DNA of 13,219 nucleotides from Lachnospiraceae bacterium (GTDB lineage Bacteria > Bacillota > Clostridia > Lachnospirales > Lachnospiraceae): positions 21,624 to 34,842 of the forward strand of contig JAAVAA010000024.1 in the NCBI GenBank assembly GCA_014804285.1, in the 5' to 3' direction. This document shows positions 6,705 to 13,219 of the stretch, one piece after another. The translations under genes and the position numbers were made by a program. The notes beneath the pieces are model-generated. The model searched no databases, was not told where the DNA came from, and saw nothing but the letters and a program-made list of their open reading frames with translations. The stretch's first letter is position 1. Each line of letters starts with the position of its first letter.

Positions 6705-7832
6705 ATGGAAAATACCGGGATTTTATTAAAATATAATCTGCAGTTTTTTGCAAAGGAAGGTCCCGGCGGTGAAAAAACGGAAGAACCTACCAGTAAGAAG
6801 CTGGAAGATGCCCGTAAGGAAGGGCAGGTGGCAAAAAGTAAGGAAATTGCTAATGCCTTTGGTCTTTTATCACTGTTTTTAGTGATGAAATTGTATCTGG
6901 GAACGATGGGAATCCGGTTCCTTGAATTGTTTTCCGCAGTATATGATCAGATACCGGCTGTGGTTAAGATGTATAATGGGAATCTGCCGAATGCCTCTTT
7001 GCAGGTATTGATTCGAAGTATGATGCTTCGGCTGCTTCTGATTCTTGCACCGATTCTTTTGGTCGGTGTGGCAGTAGCCTTTGTGTGTGATGTGGTACAG
7101 GTTCAATGGAAGCCTACGACCAAGCCGCTCAAGCCCAAATTTAGTAAGCTGAATCCCGTTAAGGGTTTTGGGAGAATGTTTTCACCCAATTCTATTATAG
7201 AACTTATTAAATCCATTTTAAAACTGGGATTGATCGGCTACATGGTTTATTCTTATTTGAAGGATCGGATAAGCGATGTATTTCTTCTTTATGATATTAC
7301 CTTAAATCAGGCGATCGGACTGATCGGAGAGCTTGTTGTGGATCTAGGGATTCGGATTGCAGCGATTTATATGGTCATAGCATTTTTGGATTTTGGTTAT
7401 CAGAAATGGAAATTCAAACAGGATATGAAAATGACCAAGCAGGAAGTTAAGGATGAATATAAAAATCAGGAAGGTGATCCGCAGGTAAAGGGCAAGCAGA
7501 AGCAGCGTATGAGGGAAGCGTCCATGCGGCGTATGATGCAGCAGCTTCCGGAGGCGGATGTGGTCATCACTAACCCGACCCATTACGCGGTTGCCATTAA
7601 ATATGATGCGGACAAATATGATGCGCCTTATGTGTTGGCCAAAGGAGAAAATTATCTGGCACAGCGGATTAAGGATGTAGCAAAGGAAAATGATATTGAA
7701 ATTGTAGAAAACAAGCCGTTGGCCAGGATGCTTTACGCCAATGTGGAAGTAGGAGGATTTGTTCCTCCGGAATTATATCAGGCGGTAGCGGAAGTGCTTG
7801 CTTTTGTATATCATTTAAAGGGAAAAGTTTAA
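6705..7832 (+). CDS. flhB: Flagellar export apparatus switch protein FlhB
   Basis: FlhB sits at the base of the export gate and switches export from rod/hook proteins to filament proteins by cutting itself. The protein has 375 residues. An N-terminal arm contains LQFFA at residues 12-16, then the conserved EKTEEPTSKKLEDARKEGQV block. Four membrane helices follow to about residue 240. The cytoplasmic domain holds the autocleavage motif NPTH at 290-293, with the cut expected between Asn290 and Pro291. AAGGAG at 6690-6695 selects the ATG at 6705. The in-frame TTG at 6672 lies inside fliR and has no binding site. The LQFFA arm resembles the N-terminal extension of ribosomal protein L27 in Firmicutes (see findings). 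All key motifs are intact. Confidence 0.98.
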   Translation: MENTGILLKYNLQFFAKEGPGGEKTEEPTSKKLEDARKEGQVAKSKEIANAFGLLSLFLVMKLYLGTMGIRFLELFSAVYDQIPAVVKMYNGNLPNASLQVLIRSMMLRLLLILAPILLVGVAVAFVCDVVQVQWKPTTKPLKPKFSKLNPVKGFGRMFSPNSIIELIKSILKLGLIGYMVYSYLKDRISDVFLLYDITLNQAIGLIGELVVDLGIRIAAIYMVIAFLDFGYQKWKFKQDMKMTKQEVKDEYKNQEGDPQVKGKQKQRMREASMRRMMQQLPEADVVITNPTHYAVAIKYDADKYDAPYVLAKGENYLAQRIKDVAKENDIEIVENKPLARMLYANVEVGGFVPPELYQAVAEVLAFVYHLKGKV

Positions 7833-7850
7833 GGAGAAAGGAGGATAGGT

Positions 7851-9884
7851 ATGAAAAAAGCGGATATTGCTGTAGCAGCGTATATACTTGCAGCGTTTAT
7901 TATGATGATCGTGCCTGTCCCCAATCAGCTATTGGATGTGCTGTTGGCCTGTAATATTGCAATTGCATTTACGGTTATGTTCGGCACCATGTTTTCCAAG
8001 GAAGTTCTGGACCTTTCCTTTTTTCCGACCATACTCTTGTTTACCACGATCTTTAGGATCGCTTTGAATATTTCTTCTACAAGACTGATTCTTACTACCG
8101 GTGATCCCGGTCAGGTGGTCGCTACCTTCGGAAGCTATGTGGGCGGCGGTGATCTGATTGTAGGTATCATTGTGTTTATTATCCTTTTGCTGGTACAGTT
8201 CATGGTTATCAATAAAGGTTCGGAAAGAGTTGCGGAAGTAACGGCCCGGTTTACGCTGGATGCCATGCCCGGTAAGCAGATGGCTATTGATGCGGATTTA
8301 AATACCGGTGCGATTACGGATGCGGAGGCAAAGATACGAAGAGATAAGATTCAGGAGGAAGCAAACTTCTTTGGCTCCATGGACGGTGCCGTAAAGTATG
8401 TAAAGGGAGATGCAGTTGCGGGTCTGATTATCACGGCAGTAAATGTAGTGGGCGGAATTGCAATGGGTGTACTGCGTCAGAACATGGAATTTAGCGCTGC
8501 GCTTGATAAGTATGTAATCCTGACCATAGGCGATGGTCTGGTGAGCCAGATTCCCTCGCTGCTTATTTCCTTGTCAACCGGTATTCTGGTCACCAAGGGA
8601 TCTAAGGATGCGGATTTCGGAAGTACGCTTATCAGTCAGCTTTTCGGAATTCCCAAAGTACTTTATATAGTAGGCGCGATTATTGCGGGGCTGGGAATTG
8701 TTACACCGCTGCCGGATATTATCTTTTTGGCGTTAGGGCTTGCTCTTATTGTCACTGGAAGAATGATTGCAGGAACCATTGAGACAGCGCAGATTGAAAG
8801 TGAAGTGGGCGCTGAGGAGGCGGCCGCGGAAGAAATCAGGCAGCCGGAGAATGTAAACAGTTTATTACAAGTGGATCCTATTGAATTGGAATTTGGTTAT
8901 GGTATTATACCCTTGGCGGATGTGAATCAGGGCGGAGATCTTTTGGATCGTGTCGTTATGATCAGGCGGCAGATAGCGCTTGAACTTGGAACTGTGGTTC
9001 CTATTATCCGACTGCGTGATAACATTCAGCTAAATCCGAACCAGTATATTATTAAAATCAAGGGAATACAGGTTAGTGAAGGCGAAATTCTGTTTGATCA
9101 CTATATGGCAATGAATCCGGGGTATGTGGAGGAAGAGATTACCGGTATTCCTACTTTTGAACCCTCCTTTCACCTGCCCGCGATCTGGATCACGGAAGGT
9201 CAGAGAGAACGTGCGGAGAGCATGGGGTACACGGTTGTGGATCCGCCGTCTATTATTGCAACGCATTTGACTGAGATCATTAGACAGTATATTTCAGAGC
9301 TTCTTACAAGGCAGGATGTTCAAAATCTGATCAACAATATCAAAGAGACCAATCCTTCGCTTGTGGATGAACTTTATCCCAAGCTGCTTGGTATCGGTGA
9401 GATACAAAAAGTGCTTCAGAACTTACTGAAGGAAGGTATTTCTATAAGGGATCTGCTCACTATTTTTGAAACCCTTGCCGATTATGCAGCCACAACAAGA
9501 GATACCGACATTCTGACGGAATATGTACGTCAAAGTCTGAAAAGGGCAATTTCGAGCAAATTTTTCCCGGCCAATGAGACTACCAGTGTGGTAACCTTAG
9601 ATCCCAAGTTGGAGCAGGAAATTATGGGAAGCGTGAAACAGACAGAGACAGGGGCATATTTAACACTTGATCCCGAAAAGACGAAGGCGATCATGAAGTC
9701 GGTGGGGAGTGAGACTGACAAGCTGGAGAGTCTGGGTAAAAACCCGATTATTATCACATCTCCTATTGTGCGAATGTACTTTAAACGTTTAACGGAAGAT
9801 TACTATAAGGACTTGGTTGTAGTTTCTTACAATGAAATAGATAGTAATATTGAATTACAGTCTGTAGGAATGGTGACAGCATGA
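7851..9884 (+). CDS. flhA: Flagellar type III export protein FlhA
   Basis: FlhA forms the large ring of the export gate that docks chaperone-substrate complexes and uses the ion gradient. The protein has 677 residues, normal for the family. The membrane domain, about residues 1-320 with several helices, contains the FHIPEP signature RFTLDAMPGKQMAIDADL at 133-150. Arg126, Arg133, Asp137 and Asp187 appear to be the equivalents of charged residues required in Salmonella FlhA. After a glutamate/alanine-rich linker (near residues 320-340), the cytoplasmic domain runs to the end. AAAGGAGG at 7837-7844 lies six bases before the ATG, the strongest site in this half of the operon. The last codon and stop overlap the start of flhF by four bases (ATGA). 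Confidence 0.99.
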   Translation: MKKADIAVAAYILAAFIMMIVPVPNQLLDVLLACNIAIAFTVMFGTMFSKEVLDLSFFPTILLFTTIFRIALNISSTRLILTTGDPGQVVATFGSYVGGGDLIVGIIVFIILLLVQFMVINKGSERVAEVTARFTLDAMPGKQMAIDADLNTGAITDAEAKIRRDKIQEEANFFGSMDGAVKYVKGDAVAGLIITAVNVVGGIAMGVLRQNMEFSAALDKYVILTIGDGLVSQIPSLLISLSTGILVTKGSKDADFGSTLISQLFGIPKVLYIVGAIIAGLGIVTPLPDIIFLALGLALIVTGRMIAGTIETAQIESEVGAEEAAAEEIRQPENVNSLLQVDPIELEFGYGIIPLADVNQGGDLLDRVVMIRRQIALELGTVVPIIRLRDNIQLNPNQYIIKIKGIQVSEGEILFDHYMAMNPGYVEEEITGIPTFEPSFHLPAIWITEGQRERAESMGYTVVDPPSIIATHLTEIIRQYISELLTRQDVQNLINNIKETNPSLVDELYPKLLGIGEIQKVLQNLLKEGISIRDLLTIFETLADYAATTRDTDILTEYVRQSLKRAISSKFFPANETTSVVTLDPKLEQEIMGSVKQTETGAYLTLDPEKTKAIMKSVGSETDKLESLGKNPIIITSPIVRMYFKRLTEDYYKDLVVVSYNEIDSNIELQSVGMVTA

Positions 9885-11155
9885 TTATTAAAAAATTTCA
9901 AGGCAGAACAGAAGCAGATGCTGCAGAAGCGGCAAAAAAAGAATTGGGGAGCAATATTGTGATCATGAATGTGCGCAATGTAAAGCGTAAAGGCATGTTC
10001 AGTTTTTTGCTTCCTCAGATAGTGGAGGTTACGGTGGCGCTTGAGGAAGAGCCGGATCGCGTTACGGCGGTGGCGGCGCGGACGGAGGAACGCCAGATGC
10101 CTCCCGTATCGGGACTTGCACGAAACGGAACACAGACGGAGGGAGTGAAAAATCAACCCGATAGTGGAAGTCCGGCAGGCGTAGGAAATAAACAGTCCGA
10201 TTTTTTTGATCAGGGAGATAAGCAGGGGGACAGCAGCGCCATAGAGGAAAAACTGGATAGTCTGCAGACTCTTTTAGAACAGCAGCTTCAGAAGTCTGAT
10301 GAAAATAAGGAAGAAGTGAAAGAGAAGGAAAGCGAGAAGGAAGAGGAAGCCAGCGAACTGGAGCGTTTTATGAAACTTTTGTACAGTGCTATGCTGGATA
10401 ATGAGGTGGGTGAATTTTACGCTAATCAGATCATTGACGAGATTGAAAAGAATAATAAGCCCAACATGCCCTTTGATTATGCACTTACCAACACTTATCA
10501 GAAAATGATACTTAAATTTGGAAAACCGGCAGGGATTGTTCCGGCGGAAAAGGGAACCAAAATGGTTTATTTTGTGGGACCTACCGGGGTGGGAAAAACG
10601 ACAACAATCGCGAAGATTGCATCCAAATTCAGCGTGGAAGGAAAAAAGAAAGTGGCGCTTCTGACCACGGACACATACCGGATTGCGGCAGCAGAACAAC
10701 TTCGGACTTATGCTAATATTCTGGAGGTGCCTTTTCGGGTGGTTTATTCAACGGATGAAGTGGAACAGGCTCTTCTTGATTTCAAGGGGTATGATTTTAT
10801 ATTGGTAGATACAGCGGGACATTCGCATCAAAATGAGGCGCAGCGGGAAGCGATGAATGCATTTCTGCATGCTGTGGATGGTCGTGTGGAAAAGGAGGTT
10901 TTTCTGGTTCTTTCAGCAACCACGAAATACCGGGATTTGATTAGTATTGCAGATACTTATTCGGCAATGACGGATTACAAGTTGATTTTTACCAAGCTTG
11001 ATGAAACTACTACTTTGGGAAATCTCCTTAATTTGAAACTTTATACGGGGGCGTCACTATCTTATGTGACCTGCGGACAAAACGTACCTGATGATATTGA
11101 AGTGTTCAATCCCCAAAAAACGGTAAAACAACTTCTGGGCGGAAGAAAAGATTAA
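9881..11155 (+). CDS. flhF: Flagellar biosynthesis SRP-type GTPase FlhF
   Basis: FlhF is an SRP-family GTPase that directs where the flagellar base assembles; it works with FlhG. The protein has 424 residues. The N-terminal B domain starts MIIKKFQGRTEADAAEAAKKELG. It is followed by a low-complexity polar and strongly acidic linker to about residue 165, then the NG GTPase domain. Motifs in order: P-loop GPTGVGKTT at 233-241; DTYRIAAAEQL; the G3 motif DTAG at 310-313 followed by His314, where the SRP family usually has Arg; and TKLDETTTLGNLLNL. The ATG overlaps the flhA stop by four bases, with GGTGA four bases ahead, so coupled translation is likely. The stop is 31 bases before flhG. Confidence 0.97.
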   Translation: MIIKKFQGRTEADAAEAAKKELGSNIVIMNVRNVKRKGMFSFLLPQIVEVTVALEEEPDRVTAVAARTEERQMPPVSGLARNGTQTEGVKNQPDSGSPAGVGNKQSDFFDQGDKQGDSSAIEEKLDSLQTLLEQQLQKSDENKEEVKEKESEKEEEASELERFMKLLYSAMLDNEVGEFYANQIIDEIEKNNKPNMPFDYALTNTYQKMILKFGKPAGIVPAEKGTKMVYFVGPTGVGKTTTIAKIASKFSVEGKKKVALLTTDTYRIAAAEQLRTYANILEVPFRVVYSTDEVEQALLDFKGYDFILVDTAGHSHQNEAQREAMNAFLHAVDGRVEKEVFLVLSATTKYRDLISIADTYSAMTDYKLIFTKLDETTTLGNLLNLKLYTGASLSYVTCGQNVPDDIEVFNPQKTVKQLLGGRKD

Positions 11156-11186
11156 AGAATAAACAGTCAGATTAATAGGAGTATAC

Positions 11187-12077
11187 ATGGATCAGGCGCA
11201 GCAATTAAGGAATATAATTAAAGCAGGAGCCGTTTCACAGAACAGACCGCTGGCAAGGGTTATTACCGTTACAAGCGGAAAAGGCGGCGTGGGAAAATCA
11301 AATACAGCTATCAATTTAGCAATTCAGTTTAAAAAGATGGGACAAAGAGTGATTATACTGGATGCGGATTTCGGACTTGCCAATATTGAGATCATGTTTG
11401 GTGCGGTACCAAAGCATAACTTGTGTGATTTGATTTACCAGGGGAAAAACATTCGCGAGATTATTACCTGGGGTCCTATGGATGTAGGATTTATTTCAGG
11501 AGGATCGGGGATTGCGGGATTATCAAATTTAAGCAGAGATTATCTGGTATACATAATTAATAATCTTGCTGAGCTGGATGCGATAGCGGATATCATTATT
11601 GTTGATACCGGAGCAGGAATTTCGGACGCGGTACTGGAATTTCTGGTAGCCAGTGGGGAAATTCTATTGGTGACAACACCGGAGCCTACCTCTATTACAG
11701 ATTCTTATTCTCTGTTAAAGGCATTGAACCGGCATCCCAGATTTTCGAGTGATGCGTCCAAAATTAAAGTGATTGCCAATAAGGTAGACTCAGAGGAGGA
11801 AGGACATAGTCTTTTTGAAAAGGTTGATTCTGTTGTAAGTCGCTATCTGAAGCTGCCGATTACTTATCTGGGAGCAATACCCAGAGATACACAGCTTGCA
11901 AAAGCTGTAATGCAGCAGATGCCGGTGTCTATGCAGGCACCTCATGCAAAATCGGCGATTGCTTTTGAGAATATGGCGGCTACACTGATGAACAAAGAGC
12001 TGAATAAGGACGTAAAAAAGCGTGGTATGGCAGCGTTCTTTTCACATATAGTAACTGGAAAAAAAATTAATTTATAG
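11187..12077 (+). CDS. flhG: MinD-like ATPase FlhG (YlxH), flagellar number regulator
   Basis: FlhG is a MinD/ParA-type ATPase that controls flagellar number and position and stimulates the FlhF GTPase. The protein has 296 residues. The N-terminus MDQAQQLRN contains the DQAxxLR motif known to activate FlhF. The deviant Walker A motif GKGGVGKS is at 31-38, a second nucleotide motif DADFGLAN starts at Asp59, and DTGAG is at 140-144. The C-terminus (GMAAFFSHIVTG in a lysine-rich setting) could form the MinD-like amphipathic membrane-binding helix; that part is inference. TAGGAG at 11176-11181 lies five bases before the ATG. The flhF-flhG pair is intact and adjacent, as in other Gram-positive flagellates. 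Confidence 0.96.
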   Translation: MDQAQQLRNIIKAGAVSQNRPLARVITVTSGKGGVGKSNTAINLAIQFKKMGQRVIILDADFGLANIEIMFGAVPKHNLCDLIYQGKNIREIITWGPMDVGFISGGSGIAGLSNLSRDYLVYIINNLAELDAIADIIIVDTGAGISDAVLEFLVASGEILLVTTPEPTSITDSYSLLKALNRHPRFSSDASKIKVIANKVDSEEEGHSLFEKVDSVVSRYLKLPITYLGAIPRDTQLAKAVMQQMPVSMQAPHAKSAIAFENMAATLMNKELNKDVKKRGMAAFFSHIVTGKKINL

Positions 12078-12086
12078 GAGGTTTGT

Positions 12087-12812
12087 ATGCTTTCCAAATA
12101 TGTAGTACCGGGGAATAAGGTTGAGATGCAGGCGGTAGAACGCGCAAAATATATTGATGATGTGGAGAAAAAAAAGGTCTATCAGACACAGGTCTGTGAC
12201 ATTTTGTCGGAAGATCAGCTTGAAATTTACATGCCCATGGAAAAGTCAAAGTTGATTCTTTTGCCGGTTAATGCGGAATATGACCTGTACTTCTATACGC
12301 AGGCGGGACTTTATCAGTGCTTTGCCAACGTAATAGACAGATATAAATCGGACAATCAGTTTATCCTTGTGATGGAACTGACCAGTAATCTTCGAAAATT
12401 CCAGAGGAGGGAATATTACCGCCTCAGTTGTGCCTTGGAAATGAATTCCAGACCGCTTGAAAAGGAAGAGGTTGAAGTAGTGGAAAGAGGTAACAGCTTT
12501 CTTGTACCCGGACTGCCGTTAAAAAGAAGCGTCATTGTGGATATCAGCGGCGGAGGAATCCGTTTTATCGGCAATTATGCTTATGAGCCGGAAAGTCTGG
12601 TTTATTGTAAATACAATCTTGTGGTGGATGGTAATGCCAAGGAATATACATTAGTAGCTAAGGTTTTGATGGTCAGGGAATTGGAGGACCGTCCCGGAGT
12701 TTATGAACATCGCGCGCAGTATATTAATATTGATACATCTGAGAGAGAAGAAATCATACGTTTTATCTTTGAAGAGGAAAGAAAACACAGAAAAAGGGAA
12801 AAAGGGTTATAA
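12087..12812 (+). CDS. YcgR-like PilZ domain protein, probable c-di-GMP-responsive flagellar brake
   Basis: PilZ proteins bind cyclic di-GMP; YcgR/MotI-type members slow or clutch the flagellar motor when the messenger is high. The protein has 241 residues. An N-terminal YcgR-like beta domain (about residues 5-100) is followed by a PilZ domain (about 105-230). Both parts of the c-di-GMP motif are present: RxxxR as Arg108-Arg112 (RREYYR) and DxSxxG as Asp152-Ser154-Gly157 (DISGGG). The tail is highly charged (HRKREKGL). AGGAGG at 12076-12081, overlapping the flhG stop, precedes the ATG. Its place in the operon, between flhG and cheB, fits a role in motility. Ligand binding is supported by the motifs; the motor partner is inferred. 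I leave the symbol blank because ycgR, motI and dgrA are all used for such proteins. Confidence 0.93.
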   Translation: MLSKYVVPGNKVEMQAVERAKYIDDVEKKKVYQTQVCDILSEDQLEIYMPMEKSKLILLPVNAEYDLYFYTQAGLYQCFANVIDRYKSDNQFILVMELTSNLRKFQRREYYRLSCALEMNSRPLEKEEVEVVERGNSFLVPGLPLKRSVIVDISGGGIRFIGNYAYEPESLVYCKYNLVVDGNAKEYTLVAKVLMVRELEDRPGVYEHRAQYINIDTSEREEIIRFIFEEERKHRKREKGL

Positions 12813-12846
12813 ATGATTAGTATGCACTCATGAGAAGCGTGTAATG

Positions 12847-12855
12847 TGCTATACT
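12847..12855 (+). promoter_or_regulatory. Candidate extended -10 promoter upstream of cheB
   Basis: TGC TATACT forms an extended -10 element (TGnTATAnT type) in the 84-base gap between the PilZ gene and cheB, about 42 bases before the cheB start. No good -35 box is seen at 16-18 bases upstream (CTCATG at 17), so the site would rely on the extended -10. It would give the chemotaxis genes downstream some transcription independent of the long operon. It is a short motif match only. Confidence 0.4.
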
Positions 12856-12896
12856 GGAATTATAAAATTATTTTGCGGATTGTGAGGCGAGTTGTT

Positions 12897-13219
12897 ATGA
12901 AGGCAGAAGAAAGCAGATCCGGAAAAAAGATTGTGGCAATAGCTACTTCTACAGGCGGACCTAAGGCGCTGCAGGTACTGGTTCCTTTGTTGCCCCCCAA
13001 TTTAAATGCACCGGTTTTGATCGTGCAGCATATGCCGGAAGGTTTTACGAAGGCGCTTGCAGACAGGCTTAATATGCTAAGCGAGGTTACGGTGAAGGAG
13101 GCAGAGGAGGGAGATGTGCTGGAAAATGGGCATGTGTTTCTTGCCAGAGGCGGAAGGCACATGAATGCAGTGAGAACCGGTGAAAGGCATCGGATTCATT
13201 ACACAGATGAGCCGCCCAG
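12897..13219 (+). CDS. cheB: CheB-type protein-glutamate methylesterase domain, 5' part (3' end outside window)
   Basis: CheB removes methyl groups from chemoreceptor glutamates during adaptation. The 107 visible codons are open to the window edge. After only about ten charged residues the protein enters the methylesterase fold: KIVAIATSTGGPKAL, with the catalytic serine at Ser18, and VLIVQHMPEGFT, with the catalytic histidine at His45. An ENGHVFLARGGRHM block follows. The catalytic aspartate would lie beyond the window. Usual CheB proteins carry a receiver domain of over 100 residues before this point. Here the frame is closed by a stop at 12831, and the upstream gap has room for nothing of that size. 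GAGG at 12884-12887 supports the ATG at 12897; an in-frame GTG at 12882 has no binding site. The domain call is firm; the use of cheB for a receiver-less form is by position. Confidence 0.9.
   Translation, partial: MKAEESRSGKKIVAIATSTGGPKALQVLVPLLPPNLNAPVLIVQHMPEGFTKALADRLNMLSEVTVKEAEEGDVLENGHVFLARGGRHMNAVRTGERHRIHYTDEPP

Noticed and set aside
10274..10699. 141-residue open frame on the minus strand opposite flhF
   Set aside because: It is antisense to the FlhF linker and P-loop region. Its Phe/Leu-rich low-complexity content mirrors the Glu/Lys codons of flhF.
12860..13162. 100-residue open frame on the minus strand at the right end
   Set aside because: It is antisense to the methylesterase gene, whose catalytic Ser and His motifs are clear on the + strand.

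Overview
The window is a continuous stretch of a flagellar/chemotaxis (fla/che) operon. All genes are on the + strand. Gene order, protein sequences and moderate GC point to a motile Gram-positive anaerobe, most likely a Lachnospiraceae-type member of the Clostridia. Supporting signs are a FliY-type switch protein instead of a short FliN, cheY lying inside the export-gene cluster, strong AGGAGG-type ribosome binding sites, and a PilZ gene between flhG and cheB. I cannot name the genus or species from the sequence alone.

Layout: the 3' end of motA (1-279) and motB (272-1078) encode the stator. Next come fliL (1112-1645), the switch genes fliM (1701-2681) and fliY (2686-3951), and cheY (3970-4332). 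The export gate follows as fliO, fliP, fliQ, fliR, flhB and flhA (4334-9884). Then come the flagellar placement pair flhF (9881-11155) and flhG (11187-12077), a YcgR-like PilZ protein (12087-12812), and the 5' part of a cheB-type methylesterase gene (12897 to the window end). Intergenic gaps are at most 84 bases and several genes overlap or nearly touch, so 1-12812 reads as one transcription unit. No stretch over 300 bases lacks a gene. I see no tRNA, rRNA, mobile element, CRISPR array or convincing terminator.

How the genes work together: FliO/P/Q/R and FlhA/FlhB build the type III export gate in the membrane. FlhF and FlhG set flagellar position and number. FliM and FliY form the rotor switch that CheY-P binds, and FliY also carries two CheC-type phosphatase centres that would remove the CheY-P signal. 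MotA/MotB with FliL drive rotation. The PilZ protein is expected to link c-di-GMP to motor output, and CheB to demethylate chemoreceptors.

This is largely a textbook locus and I do not see a wholly undescribed system. The points worth a second look are: a Prp-protease-like LQFFA motif at the FlhB N-terminus; a stator with Na+-type residues in both MotA and MotB; a methionine-rich linker in FliY built from a near-perfect 30-bp tandem repeat; and a CheB that starts directly at its catalytic domain, without a receiver domain, behind a candidate promoter of its own.
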